Positions 10,306-23,611 of a DNA stretch of 64,000 bases are shown one piece after another. Each line of letters starts with the position of its first letter. Position 1 is the first letter of the stretch. This DNA comes from Lepisosteus oculatus (lineage: Eukaryota; Chordata; Actinopteri; Semionotiformes; Lepisosteidae), in NCBI RefSeq assembly GCF_040954835.1, contig NC_090696.1, positions 77,561,722-77,625,721 on the forward strand, in the 5' to 3' direction. Position numbers and translations under genes: made by a program. A model generated the notes under the pieces. That model saw only the letters and a list, made by a program, of their open reading frames with translations, searched no databases and was not told where the DNA came from.

Positions 10306-11942
10306 ACAACCTCCCCCAGCTTTTAAACCGTTAAGGGCTGGGGCAGATCCGTGGTGGATTTTGGACAGTGAGCTCGTGTTCCTTCTCCTTTTCCGCAGTT
10401 TCTTGTTTACCTTTAATATTTTTTTGGAGAGGGTTGGGGGGGTGTCAATTTTAAAACGAATTTCATACCAGTTAGTATTCTCTCAAGAAGACAACCTCAA
10501 ACCATGTTAGGTACTGCTCTCTAAAGTGGTGTGCTGCCGAAGGTTTCTCGAAAAATATTTTTTTATGCATTTTTTTAGGAAGTGCATTAATAATGATGTA
10601 CATATTACTCTTGAAACACAAGAAGTTAAAGTATTGTATTTAATTTTACTACATAACGCAAGACATCTGAATCACATGTCAGAATTTCAGTATAACGTCA
10701 TCTAAGTGGGACAAAAAGTGCAATTTTAAAGACTTCATTCTTGTAACACTTTGATTACACTACACTATTGCACATTAATAAAATTAAACCAATGAAACAA
10801 TTGCACTTTGGGAAATTGTTAAAAATTAAATAAGACTACTGTTATGTACCATAAAATGACTGCTATACGTAACTTGTTCCATTTAGAAGCAGACATAATG
10901 ATTCATCATCATTGGTTCGGAAACATATCTAATAATGAGAGTACACAAAAGCTACAACAAAGATCTTCTTCTTACAATAGGGAACGAGAAATTGGGAATG
11001 TTCTTTCAGAGCATTTTAAAGTTGTTTATGACATACCGTGCAAGAAAGCTGCATCTTGAAGTAGATCATAAACCACACAGAACAGTAATACTTATTTTTC
11101 AGTGCATTAGTTGTGGTGCTGTGTTCTGTGTCAAGTCAGAAAGAAGTGATCACAGCACAGGCAGATTAACAGTAGTCACGTTATTTCAACCACAGTTTGC
11201 ATATAACCCTATCGTGATCATTAAACCCTTGTTCCCAAAGCTGTCCAAAGGAATATAAATTATAAACAGCATTCACTTCATATATACAATCAGAGGAGCA
11301 AAGAAAACCAAATGAAAACTGGTTTTAAAAAAAGTGTAGCCTGGAAGTTGTTTTTAGAGTTGTGCCCCATGGTCCAGCAGAAGTTGAAGAAGCAATAAAA
11401 GGAAGAGTTCCTGTATTTTGACCAACACGTACTCCTAAGGAATCAGTCTGCAATGTTTTCAAAGCTGGAATAAAATAGTTGGTTGTTTGGTGTTGATTTT
11501 TCTTTTTACAAGGCTAGCCCTTAGACCACTGCGGGTTCCTCGTGTTGGGGGTTAGAGTGACGCATGAAACAGAAAGCAGGACCCAACCGGAACAACGGAA
11601 TCTTCAGGTTACACTTCATTTTGCAGGGATAGTCGTTTTCTTTTTGGAGAATCGGGAACATGCTTCGGTTACGCACGCGTCCGCTCGTGGGACATCCAAG
11701 GAACAACTGTCCGTTTGGCTCACGAGATCCGTTTGGCCGCACGACGGCAGCTGACGCCTGGGAGCACGCGGGCGGGGAGGGGCTGGGGAGGTCGGGCTGC
11801 CGATGGGAACGCTTGGTCCCGTCTCCTGCAGATCCAGGTGTAAACCTGGAGGCCCAGGAATTCCAGGACTGAAAGCGAGAACCCCTGTGGTCCGAAATGA
11901 AACCAGTAGCGGTGTAGGAAAGGGGTCAACGTCGTGAAGCGG
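10306..11942 (-). other. AASDH-CRACD convergent interval; likely CRACD 3' UTR
   Basis: AT-rich, with no credible coding potential or recognised repeat. As CRACD ends at 11943 on the minus strand, much of this is probably its 3' UTR. A possible minus-strand signal ATTAAA lies at 10639-10644. The exact end cannot be fixed from sequence alone. Confidence 0.45.
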
Positions 11943-12103
11943 CTACTTGATAATCTGAGGACAGTCGCTCCAGGCCTTGGCCTTGCGCTTGGCCAGGGCC
12001 AGCCAGGCGGGCTCGCTGGACACCTGCGCCAGCTCGGCCGGGGGGACGCGCTTGGGCACCTCCTTCACGGGCGGGGCTGAAACCGGCGAGTCGGAGATTT
12101 CAA
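11943..12103 (-). CDS. CRACD: CRACD last coding exon
   Basis: Acceptor ..ctcccgccgcag. Reads [22 protein letters not shown]...[22 protein letters not shown], stop TAG at 11943-11945. The C-terminal block is almost identical to human CRACD. Confidence 0.95.
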
Positions 12104-15100
12104 CTGCGGCGGGAGAGCGAGAAGTTAACATAAAATCACTTTATTGGCCATTAACAATTCCTTGCATTAGGTCTTGTTTTGCATACGCCAACTTGCTGAG
12201 GCACACCAGCGGGGAGAAAGAGAAGCTTTTGGGGTCAGAGCACAGGGTCAGCCGTTTATACGGTACCCCTGGAGAAGCTGGGGTAAAGGGCCTTGCTCAG
12301 GGGCCGTCCCAGTCACAGTCGAAGAACTGGCACTGCCCAGACTTGAGCTAGTGAGGGCTGGACTACAGGGCTCAGCCTTTACTCTGAAGAAGCGTGGGTC
12401 ATACTTCAGTTTCTGAGGAGGCCCTGGTGTTGGGTATAAATATTGTGTTCAAACAAAAAGAACAAGTGCCAACAGTTATACCATTCTCACTTTATAAGCA
12501 ACCCAAATCTGCTGAAATCTCTTAACAACTTCAGTTTCCTTGAAGGATTTCGGCAAGTCGGAAAATGTAAAGTGTGTTAATGTCATCGATTCCATTAGTT
12601 TCATTGCAGATGTTTCACTTCCTGCACGTGTGGCAGGGAGGGTGAATGTACAGGCGCCCCATGGGGAAAGCGTGACCCTGTGACTGCGGCTCAGTCACCT
12701 ACCTGTAACGGAGTTTGGGAGGGTGTTGGATTTTTTCAACTGCTCCCTGCGCTCGAATCTGGATAAGAGTGTGTCCGGCTTCTTCTCCGCGTCCTGCATG
12801 GGGGGTTTTGGCAACACTGGGCTGTGGCTGTCTCCTGCGTTCTCTGACGGACTGGAAGCTGCACTCTGTAACAGAAAAGTGTCGGCAAGCACTTTAGTTT
12901 TACAGCTGCTGAGCACATCTGTGCTTTTCTGACTCGGGTCCTCCCACAGGCTCTGAGGTCTGAAAGAGAGCCTGGCAAGACAAGCCTGTTGAGATTTTTT
13001 TTCTGCTGTCATGGCGCCTGTGGATGAAACTGGAATTTGGCGGGCCGTGTGTGTGTGGTGTTCTCCTGTTTGACGGTTCCTAAGCGGTTTGCTCCGTACG
13101 CACACGGAAGCAACCCAGACATGCTCTTACGTTATCCTTCGCCTGCTTCTCAGCCAGCCTGGCTTCTCTCATGTGCCTCTTCTCCTCCCGGCTCAGCTGC
13201 TGCTCCCGGAAGCCCTTCTGCTTCTGCAGCGCCAGCGAGATCCAGAGAGGCTGGCCGGCATCGCCCCGCCCAGGCCCCCGGGAGCTGTCCAGCGAGTGCC
13301 TGCTCTGGAGCGTCGGCTTCTCTGAAAGGACACGAACACGAACACCCAGTGACCAGAGCGCCTCCCTCGCAGGCTGTGCGCTCTCCCAGCTGTTCTGCGG
13401 GGCAGACTGGCTGCACTCCTGCCCAAGCGTGGCCACCAGTCTGACTCGGAGCCACAGGCTCACACCTTGAAACGCGCCAAGACTGCGTCGGCCCTCACAG
13501 TGTGTGGAGCCTCACAGCACTAGAGAAGACGAGCTGCTTTTAGGCATAACAGCTGCTCGTGGGGAAGTACTGTAAAGTGATAACATGCAGTATATCATAC
13601 CGTCAGCAGTCGTTTAGCAGTCTTTCACCACAAGGCTTTGCACAAATATTTTATTGTGATTTTTCTCAGAACAAACTTTTGGAATTCCACATTCCTGCTG
13701 TTACCAGTGATTGCTTGGAAAATTCTACATTTTAAGATTTCAATAGCTTTTTATATTTTTATCTAAGGTCACCTTTAAGCCATACATACACTTTTGTGTT
13801 TTTTCACGCCTCGGCTCACAGATATGGACCTCACGTCCGCACACGGGGAGAATGAGGATTTAGACAGGCTCCACCCACCTGCTTTCCTTTGAGCCAATCA
13901 TCCAAGCTGCCCCGCCCCAGACTGGAGCTTCAGCACTGATTGGAGGAGAGTTCTGTCCCTCACCAACTCCGCCATGGAGATGCTCAGACAATTGTGTGCC
14001 AACACTGGGGGAATCCTGGCTACATTTCGCCCAGTGACCTGACCCAGGATCGAACCCATGATCACGGAGCTGCACGGCTGCAGGTCTCAGGCACTCTCCC
14101 ACAACATGCCCACCTGCAAGCAGGGCTGCATGGAAGAGCGTCCCATCTCCCACTCGCACCACTGATAGCCTACAGGACACTCACCTTTTCACTCCAGGAG
14201 GAAACTCTAGGAAAGCCAGCAGCTAGATCTCCCTGCAGCTCACTACTGGCAGCCTGCTGAAGCTCAGCAGGTGTGAGCCTGGTCAGCACCTGGATGGGAG
14301 ACCACCTAGGAATCGCCTCATCCAGGTGGGGGTGACACACTGATAGTGGTGGAGGGGAGTCCCCATTACCTGTAAAGCCCTTTGAATGGAGTGTCAAGAA
14401 ACGTGCTATAGAATTGTCAGGAATTATTATTATTATTTTAAACTCTGGGTCGGCTAATTCCAACCCCACCGTCAGTGCCCCACCTCTGCGGTACCTAGGG
14501 TCTCAGTCTGCCTGGGACACGGCCCTGGCAGTAAAAATGTTGGCATGAGACGGCAGCACACAGTCAGGGTGGTGCATTTTAAATACAAGTGTTCAACCGT
14601 TTCATTGTCCTAACGTCAACCTTAATTATCCCCAGAGCCGTGCGACTGGTCGATCCCTCGAGGGGGAGTGAGGGGGCGGCACTGACGCAGCTGCGGCTGA
14701 AATGTGCCAACAGCGCTGCCCTTCCTGGTCCTGAGGCCGACGAACACGAGGGCACGATACGACAAGTCCTTCCCTCGCTGGGGCAGAGGAGCTGTCGCCC
14801 GGGAGAGCTGCTGTGTGTGAGGGGTTTTCACCACATCACCTTCCCATTGCTGCAGCTCATTTCTGCCAGAGCTACCAGACACAGTCGGTTACAAACCAAC
14901 CTGCTCCTGATCACCTCGTGCAGTTACCCATGTTGACAAATGCTGCTGGATTCTTACAGAACCTCCTTTTAGAATCAAATGTGTGACAGTTTTGCATGGA
15001 ATCTAACAAAATTCTCATTGCTAAAGACTGTTGCGCTGATCTTGGCTTCATCAGGGGAATCAAATTGAATTACCATAATGAAAATTCAAGAGGAGGCATG

Positions 15101-18100
15101 CCCTGCCTCGTGTCTTCAGAGAGCCCAGCTGCACTGCATGTGTGAACTGAATCCAGCTCCGCGGAGAGCTGGTTGCTGTCGCCTCTCCCCAAACTGCCGA
15201 CACAATTACCTTGCAGAATCGGAGGCCAGTCACACCACATCAGCTTCAGAGAGGATAAAGTCTTGGTTTTTATTTGCATCTTTTGGTCTTGGACGATAAT
15301 AGTAGCCAGTCCCACAAAGGTCAAACGTAAAAATAACAGTTGTAGAAAGCTGAAGAACAGCTGAAGCCCATCTGTAGTGTGACCAAGTACAGGGGCCCGA
15401 CCCTGTACTGTAGTGTGACCGAGCACAAGCGAGAACTGGGGCTCTGTCAAGGGTTCCCAGCCCTGGTTTTGGGGATCATCATAGCTGCTGGTGAACTAAG
15501 CTCAGTTACGCACCTGCATCCTTTATTTGCCTAATAATCAGACTGATTTGCCTTTTGACTACTGTGTTCCATAAGCATTACCAACAGTTAAGGAGAAAAG
15601 TGAATTTGCAAAGGTTCCAATCAAGCAGCTGTGGCTCTGTCACACCAAGCTACGTTCTAAAGATCACAGCACCTCTGCTCTCACACTGTAATGCGCTAAC
15701 AACTCTGGGTGAAACAACATCTTCCAGCACTGGTGCAAGACTGACTTCCATGTCCTTGTTTCCTTTTCAACAACGTTTATTTCAAATAACTCCTGTCGTC
15801 ATCGTAAACATTCCCCTTCAAATTCTGAAACCCCTCTTCTCCTGAGACTAAAGACGTTCTTTCCTCAAAAAACGTTACTCATCTGAAGCACAGAACCGTA
15901 AGCATGGGGAGGGTGCAGTATATACTGTGGTATATTTGAGTTCATTAATATAGAAATAAAAGGCTGGTTAATTTATTTCTAACAAAGCTTTTATCAGTGC
16001 ACTGACCTCGTCTGATGAGTTCCACTCTCCGATCCATCTTCTCCCGCCAGGAGATGTTGATGGAAGGGAAAAAGGACCTTTTCTCCTTCGGCTCCTCGTC
16101 CTGCCGCTTGTTCTCGTCCTTATGCTCCTCCTTTCTCTGCCTTACGGACAGACCCTCTTCTGCAGGCCAGGGGACGGTCTTGTCGCCGGGGCTGCACAAG
16201 TCCGCTTTAGCAAGAGGGGAGCAGGGAGGCGTGGCATCGGCGGGCTTTGGAGCTAACGAGGGTTTCTGGTGCAGCGCGGGCCTGTCTCCCTCGCTGCTCG
16301 CGGCTGGCACAGCGATCTTACTGGGCCTCGCTCTCGGCTCGGGGACGACCTGCGGAGGTTCGGCGGCCCTGCTGTGGGCTCTGTCCCTCGGCTTGCTGGG
16401 GAACACAGCTGCATCCTTCTCGGGCCCGCTGGGGAGGAGGGGGGCTGGAACGCCTTCAAAGCTGTCCCCAGCGCTGTACCTTTTCTTCCTCTTTTCCGAG
16501 GGCTGTTCGGAGTGGAAGCGCAGGGAGTAGTTCGTCCTTCGGAGCTTGATCCCAAACGGAGACGGCTTCTCTTCAGGCCTGCCTCCCGGGCCGGCGCTCT
16601 GGGGGTCCCTGGGGGGGCTCTGCGACTCGGAGAGAGAGCGGGGCTTGTTGGGAGCGGGAGGAGGACTCGGGACCAGAAACGATGGGAGGTCTTTGGCAAA
16701 CACGCAGCCCTCAGTGCCGTCCACTTCCTGAGCAGGCTTACTGGCTTTGTCTTCCGGCTCAGGGGAGGTCAGGGGAGCAGAGCGATCGGAGGCAGCGTCT
16801 GGAGACGGAGGCTCGGTTTTTGCGTTGAGTTTCTCCTCTTGGTCCACAGCTGGAGCACTCTCGTTTTCAAAGGCTTTGCTCCCGTCTGTAAATTTCTGCC
16901 ATGCAGGTGTAATGGAGAACTTGGCAGTCGCTGACATCGTTTTTCTGAGGTTGCTGTGTAACCCAGGAAATGCCTTCTGGTTGAAGTCATCACTGGCAGG
17001 TCGGCTGTGGGGCCTCGCCTCCCTTTCATGAAGATTCTCGTTTTCTGCAGATTTCAAAATCTTGGATCTTATGCTGGCCCACTCTGCTAATATTGCAGCA
17101 CTGGCCTGGTCTCTCGCAGATTCGTTGAGCGATTTAGTTTTGTTAGCATTCGTCTTCCTTTCAGGGGAAGTTTTCTTGGAGCTCTGAATGGGAGGTACTT
17201 CCATGGTTTTCTTGTCCTCTCCTAAGCCAAGTAAAGACTTACACGCCGTGTCCTTAATTTGGTTAAGATTCACTGCGGTTCCACAAAGCTGAGCACCTGT
17301 TACCAAAATAGCAGTGTGAGGGACATACAAGGAGGAGGGCAGAGAATGAGAACCTGCGTTTCCTTTAGGTGAAGTCTGTGAGTCCTTGGCATCCGGTGGA
17401 GGGCCTTGCTGGCTGGATGCTGCTACAGGCGTTAGATTGACCTTCTGAAACAATATTTGTTTTTCTCCCGAAGACACTTTAAAAGTGAAAGGCCTGGGCA
17501 TGGTCTGCCTCTCCTCCAGCTCTTTCCATCGAACCTCTTCGGCTCTTCTCTTCCGTTCCTGTGGATCCAGGTCCTCTCCCAGCGCTGGTTTGGTTTTCCA
17601 AGTCTCCTCGAGCTGTTTCGAAGTGGCGTCTAATGGCTTTGTGTTTTCGCCCACTCTTTCCCTGTCCTCCGGGCTCTGTTCCTTCTGTGTCTTCTTTTTC
17701 TCATCCGCTTGGAGTTTTTCCAAGTTTTTCCATTCTTCCTGCTCTTTAAGTTTCCTCTCCTCGAGCTCACGCCGCGCCTTTCCTTCGGCTTCTTCAGCAC
17801 CATGCTGCTTCTGCAGCTCCAAATCAGCGCGCTGCTGTTCCTCCAGCTCCTGGGCTCTCTGTCTTTCGGCCTCTCGTTTCCTCTGCTCCTCCTCCTCTCG
17901 TAGCCTCTTCTCTGTGGCTGTACGATGCTGTTCCTCCTCTAATTCTCGCTTTCTCTGCTCCTCCCTCTCCCTCTGCCTCTGCTCCTCCATCTCCCTCTGG
18001 CTCTGTTCTTCCATCTCCCTCTGCCTCTGCTCCTCCACCTTCCTTTGTCTCTGCTCCTCCCTCTCCATCTGCCTCTGCTCCTCCATCTCCCTCTGCCTCT

Positions 18101-21100
18101 GCTCCTCCATAACCCTCTGCCTCTGCTCCTCCATCTCCCTCTGCCTCTGTTCTTCCATCTCCCTCTGCCTCTGTTCTTCCATCTCCCTCTGCCTCTGCTT
18201 CTCCATCTCCCTCTGTCTCTGTTCTTCCATCTCCCTCTGCCTCTGTTCTTCCATCTCCCTCTGCCTCTGTTCTTCCATCTCCCTCTGCCTCTGCTTCTCC
18301 ATCTCCCTCTGCCTCTGCTCCTCCATCTCCCTCTGCCTCTGCTCCTCCATCTCGTGCTGCCTCTGCTCCTCGGCTTCATGGTCCCTCTGTCCCTCCTCCC
18401 CATTTTCATCCCATCGTGGTCTAGCGGCTGTGGCCTCTACCTTCACTTCTGTTTCAGGTTGTCTCTGCCTTCCGGCCTCAGGGAAAACTGGTCCCTCGGG
18501 CTTCTGGTGTTCCTCTCCCTGAAGCTGGTCCTGGCGGGCTGTCCTCTCGCGTTGGGGTCCTCTGATTGTTTCTTGCTCGTCCTGCGTCTTCTGTCCTGTG
18601 GGGGTGCTGACACTGTGACCTTCCACTGGGGAGTCCACCTGCTTCTGAGCGTCTGCCTCTTCTTGTAAGATGTCACAAGAAGAAAGGTTGTGCAGATCCT
18701 GAAAATAAAACAGATTACAAATGTCCTGAGTGGAATATTATAAATGCCCAGTGTTCTCAGTTGATGTGTGCTCTGCATGTACAAACATTGGATGTCTTGC
18801 GTTTTGTATCATCCTCTTGCCAAGTCCAAGCAGTACTGCCCATACACACTGATGCACTGTGCAAATGGCCCTGGAATGACCTTATCATTAGCTGAAACAG
18901 GGGCAGGAATGCATCGTGACACTCTACTCTTGAATGAAGGTGCCACCTAATTCACTTATTTGTCATGTTACTGTCCATCCTTCTGTTGTAACCCCTCCAT
19001 CTCATTTTTTTCTGAATGTTGGAATGTTGTAAGACAGTGAATATTATAAAGATTTAGAAATATTAGAGGGAGAAAGCATTCCCACTTCGTACCAAAGTGC
19101 ATTTAGAGCCTAATAAGGGCAAAAACAGCTGTTTGTGGCTGCTAACTCTCCATATATGCAACAAACAGAAATGGACTCTCTAAAACAGAAATTATGTCAT
19201 TGTTCAGCGTTGTGATATTGCATAAACTAATTAATATTCATAACATTAAATCCCTATAGATGTAGACAGTGGAAGTCTGGTGGAAAGACATACTCAGGTA
19301 GGATGGCTACTATTAACACCGATCCTGAGGCTGGAGCACACCGATGTGTTCCTGTGCACATGAATAGCGTGTGTGTTCCTGCTCACCTGGGTCAGCCTCC
19401 GGTGCTTCTTGGATGCCCTCTGGTTTTTGGGCTTTATGGCCAGCTTGTGTTTAGCGGCTGTGTTATCCAGGCGGGAAGCGGAGCGTGGGACAGCGTCGAG
19501 ATTAATGGATTCGATTGTTCCGCTTGCAAGAACGGCTCTTCTCTGTCTTGGAGATTTGACTGGAGTATCCTGAAGAAACGCGTAATAACATGGAATTTCA
19601 GAATGATCAAAAACATTATAAACCATTATAAAGACTTCTTGGTGAACCATCTGCTTGTATTAATGGTTAGACACTGAATGACATGTCTTGTGAATTCTTT
19701 TCTCTATCTTTGGACCTGAATATGAGATGAAATATCACAGTCTCACACATCAGTTTTCCAAAAAAAGTGAAGGCAAGAGACATGATGTTCATGATGCAAA
19801 TCTGTCAAGATCCTGGATTAGTATTTATGCACAATGCTTGCGGAGAGAGGAATAGCGATCAATCAGAAGGTACAGGCAGAATCAAGGACCTCTCTCCTCA
19901 TGGAGGAAAGCACTGGGCTGCAGGGTTTCACTGCTCAATTAGCAGGCGAACCTTACTCAAGCAGAATCCAATCCCACTGATGTGCTCGATGTTCCCAGTG
20001 GCTCGCTGTGCAGCACTAATGAAGTTACCTGCTTGACTTCAGAAGTCCTGGTGCTTGCCTCAGTTGTGTGGCCATTTTTGGGAAGATCAGCAGAGTCCTA
20101 AAATAAAGAAAAAAAATGATATAGTACTGCCAGAGAAACAAGTTCCATCCAACACCACATTCAATTTTATATTCTGTATTAATTTTCTTGGATGATGCAC
20201 TGTTTACTCTTTTTTCCTGTTTTAAAAAAAAATAAAATTAGATCCTCAGTTTTTTTCTGCTACACCCAATGGTTTGCCAGTTGTGTGTTTTTTCACACCT
20301 CAGCTCACAGCTACAAACCCTGTGACCACACACAGGGGGCGAATGAGGAAGTGTAGACAGACTCCGCCCATCCATTCGCCTTGTAGCCAATCATCTTTTA
20401 ACACATCACAGGCAGCACCGCCCTGTTCCAGAGGTCCAGTGCTGATTGGCAGAGACGCCATTCTGGATTGAACTATTAAATTCACTCATTGGGTTGTCGG
20501 GGGAGGCCTATCTCTTATGTGTGCAAGTACATTACCCAGCAAGGCAATACCTTCATCTCAGTATCCACAGGCTCTGCCTCAATCTGAGCAACCACCTTCA
20601 GAGGGCTTCTGGGCACGTCTTCATCATCTGAGCTGCCCTCGGCGGCGTCGCTTCTTCTGAAAGAGGTGGACGTTGGTTTCTGCCCAAATTTAATATTGTG
20701 AGCAATCTGCCTCTGGGAAGAAAAACATCAAACGGCATCATGATTATTGCACGGGATCACATGGTAAAAGATCGCAGACACGTTGGCTGAAATACGAGGG
20801 ATCCCTGAATGGCACTGCAATGTGCCTGTGCAAACAGAAGAATAGCTGCCACCAGTCCCACGACTCTTTAATGGTGTGAGGAATCGAGCAACATGTCGCA
20901 GGCTCATGACAGGGTTGAAATCCAGGGATTATTTTATTTTAGTGCAGCACGGTGGCGCTGTGGTTAACTTTGTTTCCTCTCAGCGCTGGGGCCCTGGGTT
21001 AATCGCTGGGCTGCTGTCTGCGCTGCGTTTCTTTGCTCTCCCCGTGCTCCTTTGAGTTTCCTCTGGGTGCTCTGGCTTCCTCCCACAGTCCAAAGACATG

Positions 21101-23438
21101 CTGATAGGTAAACTGGCTTCTGGGTAAACTGGGCCCAGGGCAAGTGTGTGCATGTCCATGTTTGTGTCTCCCTGTCCTGTGATGGACTGGTGTCCTGTCC
21201 AGGGTGTGGTCCTGTCTTGTGCTCTGGGATGGACTGGTGTCCTGTCCAGGGTGTGGTGCTGTCTTGTGCTCTGGGATGGACTGGTGTCCTGTCCAGGGTG
21301 TGGTGCTGTCTTGTGCTCTGGGATGGACTGGTGTCCTGTCCAGGGTGTGGTGCTGTCTTGTGCTCTGGGATGGACTGGTGTCCTATCCAGGGTGTGGTGC
21401 TGTCTTGTGCTCTGCGATGGACTGGTGTCCTGTCCAGTGTGTGGTGCTGTCTTGTGCTCTGTGATGGACTGGTGTCCTGTCCAGGGTGTGTCCCCCACGA
21501 CCCTGTACTGGATAAAGCCGGAGAGATGGACTGATCCGGCCATGAAGGTATTGGACCTGTGCCTCCTTCTTTATAAAACAACCAACAACAACCACATGTC
21601 TGCTGTCACTGGGACCGTCTATTCTTCTGACTAGAGGTGTATATCAAAGTAGGAAAAGCAAAACTTAAAATCTTTGGTGTGGGGCAGATTTGCAGTATCT
21701 AGGTTAACACCCAGCTTGTGACACATTTCAAACAGATACCAACCTGCCCCGGTACCAGTGGGGAGCTCTGCACCATCTGTACCAGTGCAGGGTTCCTTCA
21801 GTGTGGGCACGAGTGAAGGGATTACTCAGGTCTAGACCACAGGGCTACATTCACAGACCTGGCCAACACCTGTACACTGCTGTCACTGCTGTCACTGTAT
21901 CAAACACTACAGCATGAACAGCTCACAGCTCGTCGGATCTTCAACAATAAAAGCCTGGTGCATAATCTATACTGCTAGGGAAGGAGAGCAGTAAAAATAA
22001 TAAGGCGAAAGTTACAGACAGTCTAATAATAAACTAATCTTGCAGATTATACAATTACTATACAAAAGAAACCAAGAGTTTTACAATACAGCAAACGCAC
22101 ACTACACATTAAAACGAAATGGAGGCAGTCACGAAAACCACAAAGTCAAGATAAGCAAGCAGGTACAGAAGGTGAAGCAATTATGAAAACACATTTCTAA
22201 AACGTTTTCTGCTTAGACTTAAAAGCACCCAGGATTGCTGAGTCCCCAGTTTCTTTAGGATGGGTGTTGCAGAGATGTTGAATGGAATTAAAAGGCAGGG
22301 CTGCAGCGAACAGAGAAACAATGGTACCGTTCAGCCGCTCACAAAGACTTCTTCATGTCCATCTAATTCTGGCCAGCATTCTCATTTTGGAAACATTTAT
22401 CATTTTACAGTGTCTCTCAAAGTACTCTTCTGGAAAAAAAATATTTTACACGATTGTTACTCTCATTTTTCACCTAACATTTCCTGACATGTTTAAATTA
22501 AAAACATTTACAAAATGTTTCTTCTAAATGCCTCTGTTATTTGATTGCAGAAAAAGGAAGTTTCTGCTCTTATTATTCAGCACAGATGTGTCTGTCCCAG
22601 AGATTCACATTGCGATGCCTGGAAAATGAACACAGCTTAAACTCCAGCATCTGGAGCCAAAGACATTCTTCTCCAGACAAGGGCTCTCGAAACCAGTTCA
22701 TGGACAAACCAGCGTCTTCTGGTTTTTGTTTCACACTGTGGGTCTATTTATTTAAGTAATGGTATAGAGATACAGTAATACAGTATGCCTAACCAGGCTC
22801 CAGGTGCACATTTAATTAAGTGAATGATTTGAATAGTTATCTGTAAAAGACCGTAAAATGATTCCATATGTGTCTAATGAAGAAAGTAATCAGGTTCGTT
22901 GTTTAATTGACTACTCATGTTGGAACAAGATCCAGAAGACACGTGCCCCAGATACAGCTCTAGTTATTACTCACTTGGAATGGAAAATACTAGAAATGAT
23001 TTTTCAAAGAGAGACTTGTGTTATTCTCTGTCAGCCAAGCAGAATAAGGAATATTGGCTTTAGCACCTTGCTTGCTGCTGATGGCCACACTTGGATCACA
23101 CTGTGCCTGCCTGACCAGGCAGTCTGCCCAGATTAATCGGACGTTTTTCACTCAGTTACCCAATAAAAGCTTTTAAATTGAAGAATTTTTTAGTGAACAG
23201 CGTGCTCTACCTGGAGGCTTCGGACTTTGTCAGAGACGCTGTCTTGAGCCATCGCTTGCTCTGAGCTCAGATGTTCTGGTGCTTCGGGAATGAAGATGCT
23301 GTCGTGTGAAAAAGCTCGGGTCCCCATGTTGTGTGAAGACCTGCAAAGCACAGAAACAGCACTGGGTCTCCGTGTGTCCCCTCAGCTGTACAGAGTGTGG
23401 TCACTCTGTGATCCTCTCCTGACACACACACACACACA

Positions 23439-23494
<56 letters not shown>

Positions 23495-23539
23495 CACACA
23501 CGTCCTGTACAGAGTGTGGTCACTCTGTGATCCTCTCCT

Positions 23540-23611
<72 letters not shown>

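Larger units (their letters stand above)
13322..16006 (-). other. CRACD: CRACD intron 7, 2.7 kb, with two abutting SINEs
   Basis: No exon is seen. It holds a tRNA-like SINE (13797-14165, minus) followed by an internally deleted 5S-SINE (14222-14440, plus). 14450-16000 shows no recognised element. Confidence 0.6.
18699..20550 (-). other. CRACD: CRACD introns around exons 5 and 6
   Basis: 18699-19386, 19570-20028 and 20098-20550 are AT-rich introns. The only recognised repeat is a partial family-B SINE at 20285-20465. Confidence 0.55.

Noticed and set aside
17485-18522. Long plus-strand open frame (about 345 codons, Ser/Leu/Cys-rich) opposite CRACD exon 7
   Set aside because: It exists because a stop-free 24-bp repeat leaves several frames open on both strands. 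The real frame is minus, with conserved blocks on both sides and matching splice sites.
23401-23608. Open frames of Cys-Val or Thr-His repeats
   Set aside because: Pure dinucleotide and tetranucleotide repeat translations; no gene.
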